From the NCBI GenBank assembly GCA_023078555.1, contig CM041197.1:11443257-11507256 (forward strand): 64,000 bases of DNA, read 5' to 3'. The notes below the pieces were generated by a model. That model saw only the letters and a program-made list of their open reading frames with translations. It was not told the origin of the DNA and did not search any database. This DNA comes from Ulva prolifera (Eukaryota > Chlorophyta > Ulvophyceae > Ulvales > Ulvaceae). Both the position numbers and the translations under genes were made by a program. Positions 33,043-43,449 of the stretch are shown piece after piece (positions within the stretch are counted from its first letter, which is position 1; each line of letters begins with the position of its first letter).

Positions 33043-36000
33043 ATGTCAGAATCAGACGGCGTGCAGCAGGCCAAGCGCAAGCTGAGCCAAGTGACACTCA
33101 CACAAGACGCAGGAAATGGGGATGATGATGAGCGCAGGCCGATCGTGGTCGGCCATCATGTGCGCGAGGACGTGGCCGAAAAGTCTGGCTTGCTCGCAGG
33201 ACTGCCGCACGCAGGTGGCCTTGCGTCCCTCCCTGACGATATATCTCCAGAAGACGTGCAATTATGGCAAGCATCGAAAGTGGTCAACACGGCTCCGTCT
33301 ACAGACGAGCTCGTGACGATCTTGAAGGTGCGCTCGCACTGTCGCTGGCACTGGTACATGGAAGCAATCGCACGAAAGTGCAACACCATTGGAGCGCCAC
33401 TGCACACTATAATCTCGAACAGGTGACGATATTGCTTACGTGTCTCGAGTCGTGGGACGTGCTCCTTGATCCAAGCAGCTGGCAGACACAGCTGCCAGCT
33501 ATTGCCCGTTTCCCTGGCACAATTTGACTCCCCAACGACGTCTCAGCTGTACAAGCTTGTACTCAAGCATATATGCTCATGAGCTGGTTACGTGCAATCA
33601 CCCGTGACCTTGTGATCTGATCCACAGCCATGCCCCGATGGTGCCCTAGTCCTTCTGATGCACTGCTGTGACACAGCTCTGTGGTCATGTCTTCCATACA
33701 GCAGGCCTGCACCGTCCACGCCTCCTGGGTGCACACCTGAAGATGCTCATGGCCGATGTGATTCGTTACGTGTGCTGCGCTTATAGCTGTCTCCAGTGGT
33801 CATGCTCGTTGGCTGTTGTGGTGCTGTGTCGACACCAGGCGACTCCCGACAACTGATTGCATCGGGTCCATGGTGAAAGGGCGCCTAGCACCCACAGCTC
33901 CCGGGCCCCTCTTCCCCCTGAGATTCCGCACCGGGCTGCCATCAACCCGACGTGCATTGGTGTCTGCTGTTGCAATATCCCGGTGCATGCCTGTCATGCA
34001 TGCTGCAAACACAGCGAGACAGAGCTTGATCAAAAGACAGCCTATCTGCATTCTAGGCCTGCAGGTCAGCGTCTGGGGGCGCCACAGTGCGTCTCTGTGT
34101 TGCCACTCTGCCGTCTATGGGAAACGGTGTGGGTCCTGCGATCGCGAATTCCTGTAGGCAATGTCACGTTTGAATCTGGCCCCTGTCTGTAGTTTGAGAG
34201 GAACGGGGACTGGTGCCTCTGCTGTTGATTGACCCTCTGAGCCTGCTCAGCCTGTACACGACAGGCAAGGCTTTTAGAAAACAAACGGCTTGAGGAATGC
34301 ACGCATGTGGAGCTCTGAGACATATCTCGCACGCCTGAGTCCCTCAACCGTGCGACACTGATGAGTGATCTGTTGGCCGCTTGCTACTATCGCATGTACA
34401 CCGGACGACCACTCCCCGCATGCATGCTGTGCTCGTCGTAGTTGTAGCAGTTTTAGTCACGCCTATCGGCTAGCCACTTTGCCACATGCAGCCCATGCTC
34501 TCTGACACACCTTCCATCCGGATGCGCGATCTCCAAAGCATAAATAGCTGCACCCTGCTGTTGAAGCTCGAGCGTGCACATCCCAGCAGTGTGCATGCAT
34601 GCAGGTGGCTGATGTGCTCTCGGACAGCGACGACGGCGCATGGGCCGACATGCTGGTCCACCGTGTGCTCAACACAGACTGGGAGGACACCGCGTGCGCC
34701 GCCAAGATGGAGTGCGCGCTCCTCACGCTTCCACCCCACCTCCTCACCCGCTGCCTCGCCGCCTGTGCCCCTCTGGCCAAGCACGTGACGGGCTGCGAGC
34801 CGCAGATCAACCTCTTCGAGGTCCTCCCCCTGACCCTCCACCAGCCACTCATGGTCGCCGCCGCCGCCGCCAATGGCGCCATCAGCGTGCCCACCGCCCT
34901 GCCGAAGCTGTACCTGACGCTTCTTGCGAGCGCTGAATTCCCGTCCCCAGGGCTCCAGACGATGGAGATACACGACGAGGTGTACATGGAGAGCGGCGAC
35001 CGGGTGAGCCTGGTGCAGGCCGTCCTCCTCGCCCGCGCCCTCGCTGCTCATCCCTCCCTGCACAGGCTAGGCATGCAGGACGTCCTCATCGAGCCGCCGG
35101 TTCTCGAGCGCTTTGCTGCGTGCCTGCCGCGCGGCGCTCTGCCGCGGCTGACGGAGCTGCACATCCACACCGCGGAGCACCCCGGCGGCTGCGCCGCCCT
35201 CGCGGGCTGCTTGAAGCGCCTCCCCGCACTCTCGTGCCTGCACATTGAACTCCGCCAAAACAGCAATCCTGGAGGCGGTGCGCTCGCGTCCTTCCGCCGC
35301 GCTGCTGCGTCCCCCGTGACCCTCTCCAGCCTGGTCAACTTGACCATCGATGAGGAGGGCGGGCGCGATCCAATAGGACTGCATGACGATCAAAACTGCG
35401 AGGAGCTCACAGCTTCGGGAGGACGGCACAGCAGCATAACCTCGTTCCTCCCTCTGTTCAACCTCCCCTCCGTCACGGAGCTGTCCCTGCGCACGGCAGC
35501 CCCCCGCCTCTCCTTCACGCTGTTCCGGTCAGCACTGGCGCGCCTCACCTCCCTCTGCAAGCTCACATTGAATGCCGATGTGCGGGACGGCAGCAGCAGC
35601 GCGCCAGGCAGCCAGGCCGTTGGCGATGTGCTGCCCGCGCTCCACGATGTCACCATCAACAGCGGGTGCCCGCTGTCTCCGCTGCTTGTGGCGAAGCTTG
35701 CTGCCGAGATGGCGCCCCAGATGACCTCTCTGAAGCTGACATGCAAATACATGTTTGAAAGGACAGCAAGGCAGTGCACAGTGGATGAGGTTGCTGATGC
35801 ATGGGCCGCGTTCCTGGTGGCCTTGGGCCGCTGCACGCGCCTCCAGCGGCTGCGGCTGGGTCAGCTGAGTGGTGTGCACTCAGATGAGCGAGTTCCACCG
35901 GCGGTGTTGAGCCACAGCACACAGCTCGCGGCCGCTCTCAGGCCCCTCACTGCCCTGACAGAGCTCCACCTCGGCGCTGTCACGGAGCTGGTGTTTGCAA

Positions 36001-36350
36001 ACTCTCACTGCACCCTGCACGGCGAGCCCCTCGGCGGCGCGCTTTCCGCTCTGGCAGCTCTGCAGACCCTCCATATTTGTCAAGGGCGTGGGTGGCTCGA
36101 GGTTCTGGAGCCTGAGCATGTGATCAATGCATGCGCTGCCCTGACGAAGCTGACGCGTCTCAGGCTGTGCATGACGGCGCTGAACGCTCCGCTTGCGGAG
36201 CTGGTCCCCAAGCTGCCTGCCCTGGAGCAGCTGGAGGTTGGGGGCAGCTTGCTCATGCATGCCGGAGGCGACGTCGAGGCTCTTCAAGCTCGCTTCCCCA
36301 ATGTAAAGGCCACGCCGTGCGGGTGCAGAAGATGGAACCAGCATGCGTGA
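33043..36350 (+). CDS. Copy 9: BTB/POZ-like and leucine-rich repeat-like protein, subfamily C, join(33043-33327, 34605-36350)
   Basis: Exon 1 has 95 codons. The start at 33043 (MSESDGVQQAKRKLSQVTL) was chosen because copies 12 and 13 start MSESEN at the same place, although the frame is open upstream. It carries PIVVGHHVREDVAEKSGLLAGL, SLPDDISPEDVQLWQ and ends ELVTILK before GTGCGC. Exon 2 (581 residues) starts GTGGCTGAT after GCATGCAG and ends at TGA 36348-36350 (676 aa). The intron is 1277 nt. Repeat blocks include LLARALAAHPSLHRL, EHPGGCAALAGCLKRLPAL, ITSFLPLF, LGRCTRLQRLRLGQL, LSHSTQLAAALRPLTAL and EPEHVINAC. The variable loop is long and acidic (DEEGG...). The C-terminus is TPCGCRRWNQHA. 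Confidence 0.88.
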
Positions 36351-37559
36351 GGCCTGCGCAGCGACGGCGGTGGTGCCGTGTCTGCATGTCGGTGCTGGTG
36401 CTGGTGTGCTCCGCTTCGCCTCTGCATCATGGTGGCATTGCCACGGTTGCATGCTGGGATACCATACCCCGCTGTGAAGCACACTGTAAATGCCCCATGA
36501 TCTGCAATAGCACAGGCATCATCTGGTCCACACAGTAGCCTTCGCGTGCAGGTGCCCCTCACGAGTGCTCCTCTCCGGCGGTCGCGCTGGCTCGCGAAGT
36601 CTCGCCATCGCCGCCACAGTCGAAGGCAGCCTGCGCTAGGCCCGGCGTGCGCCATCTTCGCGCAGCGGGCTCCTTGTTCATTTCCCTGGACCCAGCATGC
36701 ATGCTATGCCAAGCCGCTACGCTCCACCGAGCCCCGTCTGCCCCGCTCACCAGCCCTTGCGTCCGCGGCGATGTTCCCGAGCCCCGTCTGCGCCGATGTT
36801 CCAGCCAAGCCTTTGCTGTGCCTCCAGTCACCGGCACGCTCAGCCTGTGTATGTGTCATGGGGATCTCGCATGGGCTGTGGCGCCACAGCGCGCGCATGC
36901 ATGGGTACGCGCTGCTGCGGCAAGGGTGTCCGCTGTTGCTGGGCTTTGGTGGGGCGCAGGCGTGCATGGGGAGAAAAGGAAGGGGGGAGCAGGCAGGGGC
37001 ATGCTGGCTGACGCATAACAACCAGAGCAGATTCCGGCGAAGCGTACCGGGGGGGGGCTGCAAGTGTTCATGTGATCCCGCAGGCGCAGCCTTGCGTGCG
37101 GGCTGCAGGCCTACACCTCACAAGTTTGACCTGTCATGCTGTGCATGCTGCTTGCGTCACCGGATGATGTGCACCCATCTTCTGTGGCGGGGCTGGCGCC
37201 GCTGCTCCGAGCGACTGTCCGGCGTGTGCAGCGTCGGCAACATATGGTAGCTTTGCACACTGCAGAATGCCTTCCAGCAGGCACATGCATGTTTCTATGA
37301 CCAGTTGCGTGTGTAGTTCCATTTGTGCTGCGGGAACAGTGTTATTTGCTGCAATGTTGAGTCAGTTGAGCTGCAGCAACGACACAGAATTTAGTAATTG
37401 TGCGCACATGTACATACATGGCCGGGAAGGCACCCATGATGCAAGACACGTATGCAGATGGTTCCAGAACTTGTCACAGGCTGTGTGGACTGGAGTGTTG
37501 TGCCACAGGGCATTGTGAGCCACAGGGTGCACCGCGGGGTGCACCATGGTTGTAACTGA
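36351..37559. other. 3' flank of copy 9
   Basis: A GC-rich flank whose parts recur after copies 10 and 11, for example GCTGTGGCGCCACAGCGC, a CCGCCGCCGC-rich stretch and an AGCATGCATGC segment. A 234-codon frame crosses it at 36546-37250. The same DNA after copies 10 and 11 does not keep that frame, so I do not call a gene. Confidence 0.5.
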
Positions 37560-37860
37560 ATTGAGACTACAAAAAAGAGAAGAAAACACTACGTACTCGA
37601 GATCCCGACAAGCTGTCGGCGTTTGAACGACTGTCGGATGAGATTCGGTTTCGGTGTTTTCTCCCGTTCACTCTTTTGTAACGCCTGTCTGGTACTAGTA
37701 CTGTCGGGGGTCCCGAAAAGCACAACTGGCGGCCGTCGGGCACGCCCGACGGCACTCCCCTGCCTTGTCGGGAAAACCGACGGCTCGGTTCGCTCACCGT
37801 CGGTTATTTTGCTCTTTTCCAGAATATATCGGGAAACCGATCGGGATGTAGAGCCCTGCT
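37560..37860. repeat. Cluster of CCGAC/GTCGG motifs, possible terminal region of a DNA transposon
   Basis: About a dozen GTCGG or CCGAC pentamers lie in 300 bp, in both orientations, some as inverted pairs (GCCGTCGGGCACGCCCGACGGC at 37731-37752). The left side holds GACTACAAAAAAGAG and a CACTA pentamer. Dense subterminal motifs are typical of CACTA and some other DNA transposons, but I cannot define ends or a target duplication. Confidence 0.45.
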
Positions 37861-38417
37861 TGCTACTCCGTGCTCTGAGCGTCTGACAAGAACAAGGCGG
37901 GTGGGTAGACAGCACAGAACACACTGCAAGTACTGCACCTCCAGGCCTGCCATGCAAGCATCCATAGAATGGTGCTCATGAAGACCGTCGTACTGCTGTC
38001 TCTAGAGCCTGCAACTTAAGAATTCTGCTGACGTTGACACCACTTAGCACTTGTGGAGTCCACTTGTGGAGTCCACAATGTGGACATCAACTGTTCTGTG
38101 CTGGCGCCATACAAGGAGCCCGTATGCAGAGTTGTTTGTTGGCCAGCGTTAGCTTGGGTCACATGATGGAGCTCTCGTTGCCTTAAGTGTGCTGCGCACC
38201 CGCCCGGGTTGTCCTTGTAAGCGTCCCAGATGCCGATGGCGTTGGGCCATCATGCATGCGGCATTGCACAGGCGCAACGCTGTGAACGTGGCCCACCGTG
38301 CAGCGGCTCCTAGCCCCGGTGCTGACCCGCCATCCGGTCCACGTCACATCTGAGTCCCCATTGCGCCAAGGTTTGGTGTTTTCCACGTTCACGAACTGCT
38401 TCATATCTCAGACCAGC
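37861..38417. other. Spacer upstream of copy 10
   Basis: No gene seen. It includes a short direct repeat, CACTTGTGGAGTCCA, at about 38049-38075. Confidence 0.4.
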
Positions 38418-41116
38418 ATGCCACGGCCAGACGACATCGACGTTAGAGTTAGCAAGAGGCTACGGCAGGGCCATGTGACTCTAGCACACAACGCAAACAC
38501 AGGTGAATGTGGTTCGCAGAGGACCATCATCGTTGGCCATCGCGTGCGCGATGAAGTAGCTGGAAAATCTGTTCTGCTGGAAGGACTGGCGCACGCAGGT
38601 GGCCTCGCGTCCCTCCCTGACGATCTATCTCCAGAAGACGTGCAGCTATGGCAAGCGTCTAAGCTGGTGGACACGATTCCGTCAACAGATGAGCTGGTGA
38701 CCGTCTTGAAGGTGCGCTGTCGGTCTCGCCTGCACTTGTACGAGGCAGCACTCGTCAGGAACTGAAGATTCATGGCGATGCAACCTAACAGCATGGTTCC
38801 GAAGAGGCTACAGAAGCATGGACGTCTCTCGAGTCGTACGACATGCTGCATCGTTCCTGAAGAGGGCAGATGCCATCTAAATGCCCTGCTACTGGCACAA
38901 ACGACTGCCCGACGACCTCTCAGCTGCACGGGAAAACATGCCTGTGTTTCAGTGTCATCTGAATACCCTTGCGCGTGTGACGTGACCGAGAGCAATGCCG
39001 TGTCAATGCCCGTTAACGTTGCAAGACCTTGCCCTCAGCCACTTCCAGTCCGTCAGCTTAGTTTTCATGAATTTTATGCGCAAATCCTGGAAAATGGTTC
39101 GTTGTTTGAAAGCAAATGCGAAATGTGACGTGCTTACGATCAGGTCGTGATCGGGGTTGCACTTGTAGACATTTACAACAGACACACGATGCTGATGTAC
39201 GTGCTGTGCCAGCGGCAAGGTGCTGGCACAGCGCGTACATCAATACCATATTGTACTGGTCACAAGGGGAAAGGAGTGATGACGCCCGTATCCATCTCAT
39301 ACACCCGGTGACACATGACGGATCGGTAATGTGAAAGCTGGATCCATCTCGAGGGTGCGCATGCCGACTGCCTGCATGCATGCAGGTGGCAGACGTGCTC
39401 TCAGACCGCGACGACGGCGCCTGGGTGGACATGCTCGCCCGCCGTGTGCGCAACACCAAGTGGCATCACACCGAGTGCGCTGCCGGGCTGGAATGCGCCC
39501 TGCTTTCGCTTCCGCCGCACCTCCTCCAACGCTGCCTTTCCAGATGTCTGCCGCTCTGGCCCAGTGTGTTGGAAGCATTTGAAGCCGTCCCCCTGACCCT
39601 CCACCAGCCACTCATAGCCGCCGCCGCCGCCGCAGCCGACGGCAGTGTCAGCGTCCCCCCCTCCTTACCACACCTGTACCTTACACTCCTCGCGTCTGCC
39701 GAGATCCCACCTCAAGGGCTCCGCAGTGTGGAGGTTCGTGACGAGGCGAGTGGCCTCGCCGGAAGTGGCGGCGCCGGCGCTGTGACGCCGGTACAGGCCG
39801 CTCTGCTTGCCCGTGCTCTCGCTGCACACCCCTCGCTGATGAAGATCAACCTCGAGGCGGTCCACATCGCGCCGTCGGTTCTGGAGCGCTTTGCCGCGTG
39901 CCTGCCGCGTGGCGCTCTGCCGCGGCTCGCTGAGCTGCGTGTCCACACCGCGGAACACCCCGGCGGCTGCGCCGCCCTCGCCAGCTGCCTGAAGCGCCTC
40001 CCCGCACTCTCCTGCCTACACGCCTGCATCTTGCAGAATTCCAATCCTGGAGGCGGCGCCGTCGCCTCCTTTTGCCGCGCAGCTGCGTCTCCTGTGACCC
40101 TCTCCAGCCTGGTCAGCTTGACCATCGAAGAGGAGAAAGGGCTTACCGCAGCTTCACAGGCACAGCACCACGATTCAGCTGCAGTCAACGATGAGAACGC
40201 GCAAGTTGAAGCACGACTCAGCAGCATCACCTCGTTCCTCCCTCTCGTCCACCTCCCCTCCCTCACGGAGCTCTCCCTGTCCACGTTTGCTCCCCGCCTC
40301 TCCTTCAGCCAGTTCCGATCAGCACTGGCACGCCTCACCTCCCTCTGCAAGCTCGAATTGATGTGTGGTCTGCGGGACGCCAGCCCGTATGCTCCTGGGG
40401 GCCGCGAGGCTGGTGCCGTGCTGCCCACGCTCCGCGACGTCACCATCTACAGCCAGTGCCCGCTGTCTCCGCTGCTTGTGGCGACGCTCGCTGCCGAGAT
40501 GGCGCCCCAGATGACCTCCCTGCGGCTGGTCGGAGAGTTCATCTCCGCGAGTAAAGGGCGGGAGTGCACGGTGGATGAGGTCACTGATGCATGGGCTGCA
40601 TTTCTGCCGGCCCTGGGCCGCTGCACGCTCCTCCGGCGGCTGCGGCTGGGACAGCTCGATGGCGTGCACACGGGTGAGCACGTGCTGAGCCACAGCACAC
40701 GCCTCGCGGCCGCCCTCAAGCCGCTCATCGCCCTCACCGAACTCGACCTCTACGCAGTCGCGGAGAAAGTGCACCGAAATTCTCACTGCCGCCTGCACGG
40801 CCGGCCCCTGGGCGACGCACTTGCTGCGCTGACCGCCCTGCAGTCACTCTGCATCTGCAGAGGGTATCGGGTGCTCGAGATGCTGGAGCCTGAGCATGTG
40901 CTCGACGCTTGCACTGCCATGACAAAGCTGTCGCAGCTCGTCCTGTGCATGTTTATCGGGGAGCAAGTTCCCCTTGCGGAGGTTCTTGCAGGGCTGCCTG
41001 CCCTGAGGCAGCTGGTGCTCGGAGGCAGCTTCCCCACGCACGACATCACGGATGCCCTACAAGCTCGCTTCCCCAATGTAGAGTTTGACTACTGCGACTG
41101 CAGTGAAGGTCTCTGA
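38418..41116 (+). CDS. Copy 10: BTB/POZ-like and leucine-rich repeat-like protein, subfamily C, join(38418-38711, 39386-41116)
   Basis: Exon 1 (98 codons) starts MPRPDDIDVRVSKRLRQ, has TIIVGHRVRDEVAGKS and LPDDLSPEDVQLWQASK, and ends ELVTVLK before GTGCGC. Exon 2 (576 residues) starts GTGGCAGAC after GCATGCATGCAG and ends at TGA 41114-41116, giving 674 aa. The 674-nt intron is phase 0 and carries a strong hairpin at 39193. The linker is LLSLPPHLLQRCLSRCL. The repeats are nearly collinear with copy 9: HPGGCAALASCLKRLPAL, ITSFLPLVHLPSLTELSL, GVHTGEHVLSHSTRLAAALK and LEMLEPEHVLDAC. The loop before ITSFLPL is the longest in the array (about 35 residues). The end is FDYCDCSEGL. Confidence 0.88.
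39193..39242. repeat. 21-bp hairpin with 8-nt loop in the intron of copy 10
   Basis: The arms TGATGTACGTGCTGTGCCAGC (39193-39213 without its last base shown as 20-mer TGATGTACGTGCTGTGCCAG) and 39222-39242 pair over 21 bp with one mismatch that is a G-U pair in RNA. The loop is GGCAAGGT. The size is that of a small-RNA precursor stem, but no expression evidence is available. Confidence 0.9.
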
Positions 41117-42549
41117 GGCGCATGAGGCCTGTACAGCCAGGATGGTGCTGTGCTCATGGCGGCACTGGTTCAGGTGTGCTATTCTTGGCCTATGCATGGC
41201 ATTGATCCTGCCGCCCTCATTATCGTCGCAGTGCGCTTGCAGCACTGTGACCACCACAAGCAAGTTATCGCCCCTGCAGTAGAGCAGTATGTGCATGCCG
41301 CCGAGGCGCTTCCTGCGAAAATTTCTGATGTTGTATGGGCCATGGCGACATATTGTTACGGGCAGTCTATTCATACAGGACTATTCAGATGGACACGGTG
41401 CTTGCCACTCGCCGACCTCCTCCTGGCTGACAGCAGTCCATCAATGTCAATTGCCGGGCCTTGCGGGCGGTGCTGCGTGTAGTCGCGTCTGCTCAGGGTC
41501 TGCGCCATCGCCGCTGCCGCCGCCGCAGACACTCAACAGCTGCCGCCAGCTGCGTGGAGACCACCGTCATGCGATCGTGGGCCTAATGCTCCCAGAATGC
41601 ATGCATGCATCAGCCCCGTTGCGTCTGCGCCCTGGAGGCGATGCTCCGGCTGAGCCTATGGTTGCTTCCCTTCTGGGTGTCTGCATGCTTAGCACCACAG
41701 ACAGGGATCACCTGCAGGCTGTGGCGCCACAGCGCACGCAGGCATGGACTCAGGAGGTGCTGCGGCTCGAGTATTAGCTGCTGCTGGGGTTTCATGGGGC
41801 TATACGGGGGTTGGTGGGGCCATTTCTGTCACTTTCTTTCACTGTCACGCGAGGACTTCCGTCCATGTCTAGCGATCAGCTGTATCTCAGGTGCCGCCCT
41901 ACATGTGGGCTGTAAGCCTCTCTACGCTGGTCTTTCTGCTTTGGCTGGTAGATGCTACGCAGTCCCCCTCCGCAGCGTGTGCCGTTATTGCAGAGTTGGC
42001 GGGGCGTGCCGTGAGTGTGCACCTTGTAAGAGCACATCATCCAACCATTCTATTTGTAGTGTGTCAAGGCACATGTATCAGGGAACTGTTGAAGAAGCTG
42101 CCCGTGTGTCTAAACAGGCTTGTGCATAGGCTCACATACCTCCTGCAGTGGATGCCTGCATCCACAGCGCAACTGCTCTTGCTGTGCTGTTGTTTGCACA
42201 GGCTCACATTCTACGCTGTACAGCAATGAGTACGCGCTATGCTGGCGGCCCAGTGTCATTCGTATGCAGACAGCACTGTCGTCATTCTGCTGCTGTGTGT
42301 GAAGCCCGAAGCTCCTGACGAGGTGGGACACTGCAGAGCACTGGCGGACATCTGGTCTACCCTCGAGCCATGTGAGGTCTCCATGGTGCCTGTGTGCGGA
42401 TTGTATGTCAGCCAGTTGGAATTGCATGCTGGAGGGGTGTACTACATCTCTGCATTCCATCCGGCCATAATGCATGGATCAATTCACAGCCTGCGGAATC
42501 TTCACCAGCTCTCAGCCTTGCCCTGGTGTGTTGAACATTTTGGCGGTGA
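41117..42549. other. Spacer between copies 10 and 11
   Basis: No gene seen. It contains the duplicated 3' flank shared with copy 9 (CTGTGGCGCCACAGCGC near 41720). The expected exon 1 and the first half of exon 2 of copy 11 are absent. Confidence 0.5.
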
Positions 42550-43449
42550 AGATCCTCCACCTCCCCTCCCTCACGGAGCTCTCCCAGTGCACGTTTGCTT
42601 CCCGCCTCTCCTTCAGCCAGTTTCAGTTAGCACTGGCGCGCCTCACCTCCCTCTGCAAGCTCACAGTGAATTCTGAAGTGCGGGACGCCAGCCCCTGTGC
42701 GCCTGGGTGCCTGCCGGCTGGGGCCGTGCTGCCGGCACTCTCTGATGTCACCATCTACAGCTTGTGCCCGCTGTCTCCACGGCTTGTTGCAGAACTCGCT
42801 ACGCAGATGGCGCCGCAGATGACCTCCTTGAGTATCGTATGCGGGTCCGGTAAGGAGGTCTATGCGGGGGTGTGCACCATGGAAGAGGTGTTTGACGCAT
42901 GGACCGTCCTGCTGCCCGCCCTGGGCCGCTGCGCGCACCTCCAGCGATTGCGGCTAAGCATCCTGGGCGGCGTTCACACAGGCATGCATGTGCTAAGCCA
43001 TAGCACACAGCTCGCGGCCACTCTCCAGCCGCTCACCGCCCTGACAGACCTTCATCTCAGCGCAATCAAGGAGACAGTCTGAAGGGTCGCACTGCCGCAT
43101 GCATGGCTGGATTCTGGGCAGCGCGCTTGCTGCACTGACAGCCCTGCAGTCCCTCCGCATTTGCAACGGGGAGGACAGGCTTGAGATGCTGGAGCCTCAG
43201 TACGTGCTGGATGCATGCGCTGCCATGACGGGGCTGACGCGGCTCGGCCTGTGCATGACGACGGCGCATGAGGTGCAGCTTGCTGATCTCGTTTCGAAGC
43301 TGCCTGCGCTGAAGCAGCTGCAGGTCGGGCGAAGCTTGCTCCCGCACGATGAAATCAGCGAAGACGCCACCCTGATAGCCCTGGACGCTCTCTGCCCCGG
43401 TCTGGAGCCCTATCTGTGCGACTGCAGCGATTCGGACTCAGACGCATGA
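42550..43449 (+). pseudogene. Copy 11: 5'-truncated subfamily C exon 2 with a frameshift
   Basis: Homology to copy 10 starts at LHLPSLTELS (about 42553) in mid exon 2. There is no exon 1, linker or early repeat. The frame runs through SRLSFSQFQLALARLTSLCKL, LGRCAHLQRLRLSIL and LSHSTQLAATLQPLTAL to a TGA at 43080. Family sequence continues one frame over (GSHCRMHG, then LAALTALQSLRIC, LEMLEPQYVLDAC) to TGA 43447-43449, so a 1-nt indel lies near 43070-43085. The C-terminus YLCDCSDSDSDA keeps the Cys-rich end. Confidence 0.85.

Noticed and set aside
36546-37250. A 234-codon frame downstream of copy 9
   Set aside because: The same flank after copies 10 and 11 does not preserve the frame, so the similarity is of DNA and not of protein.
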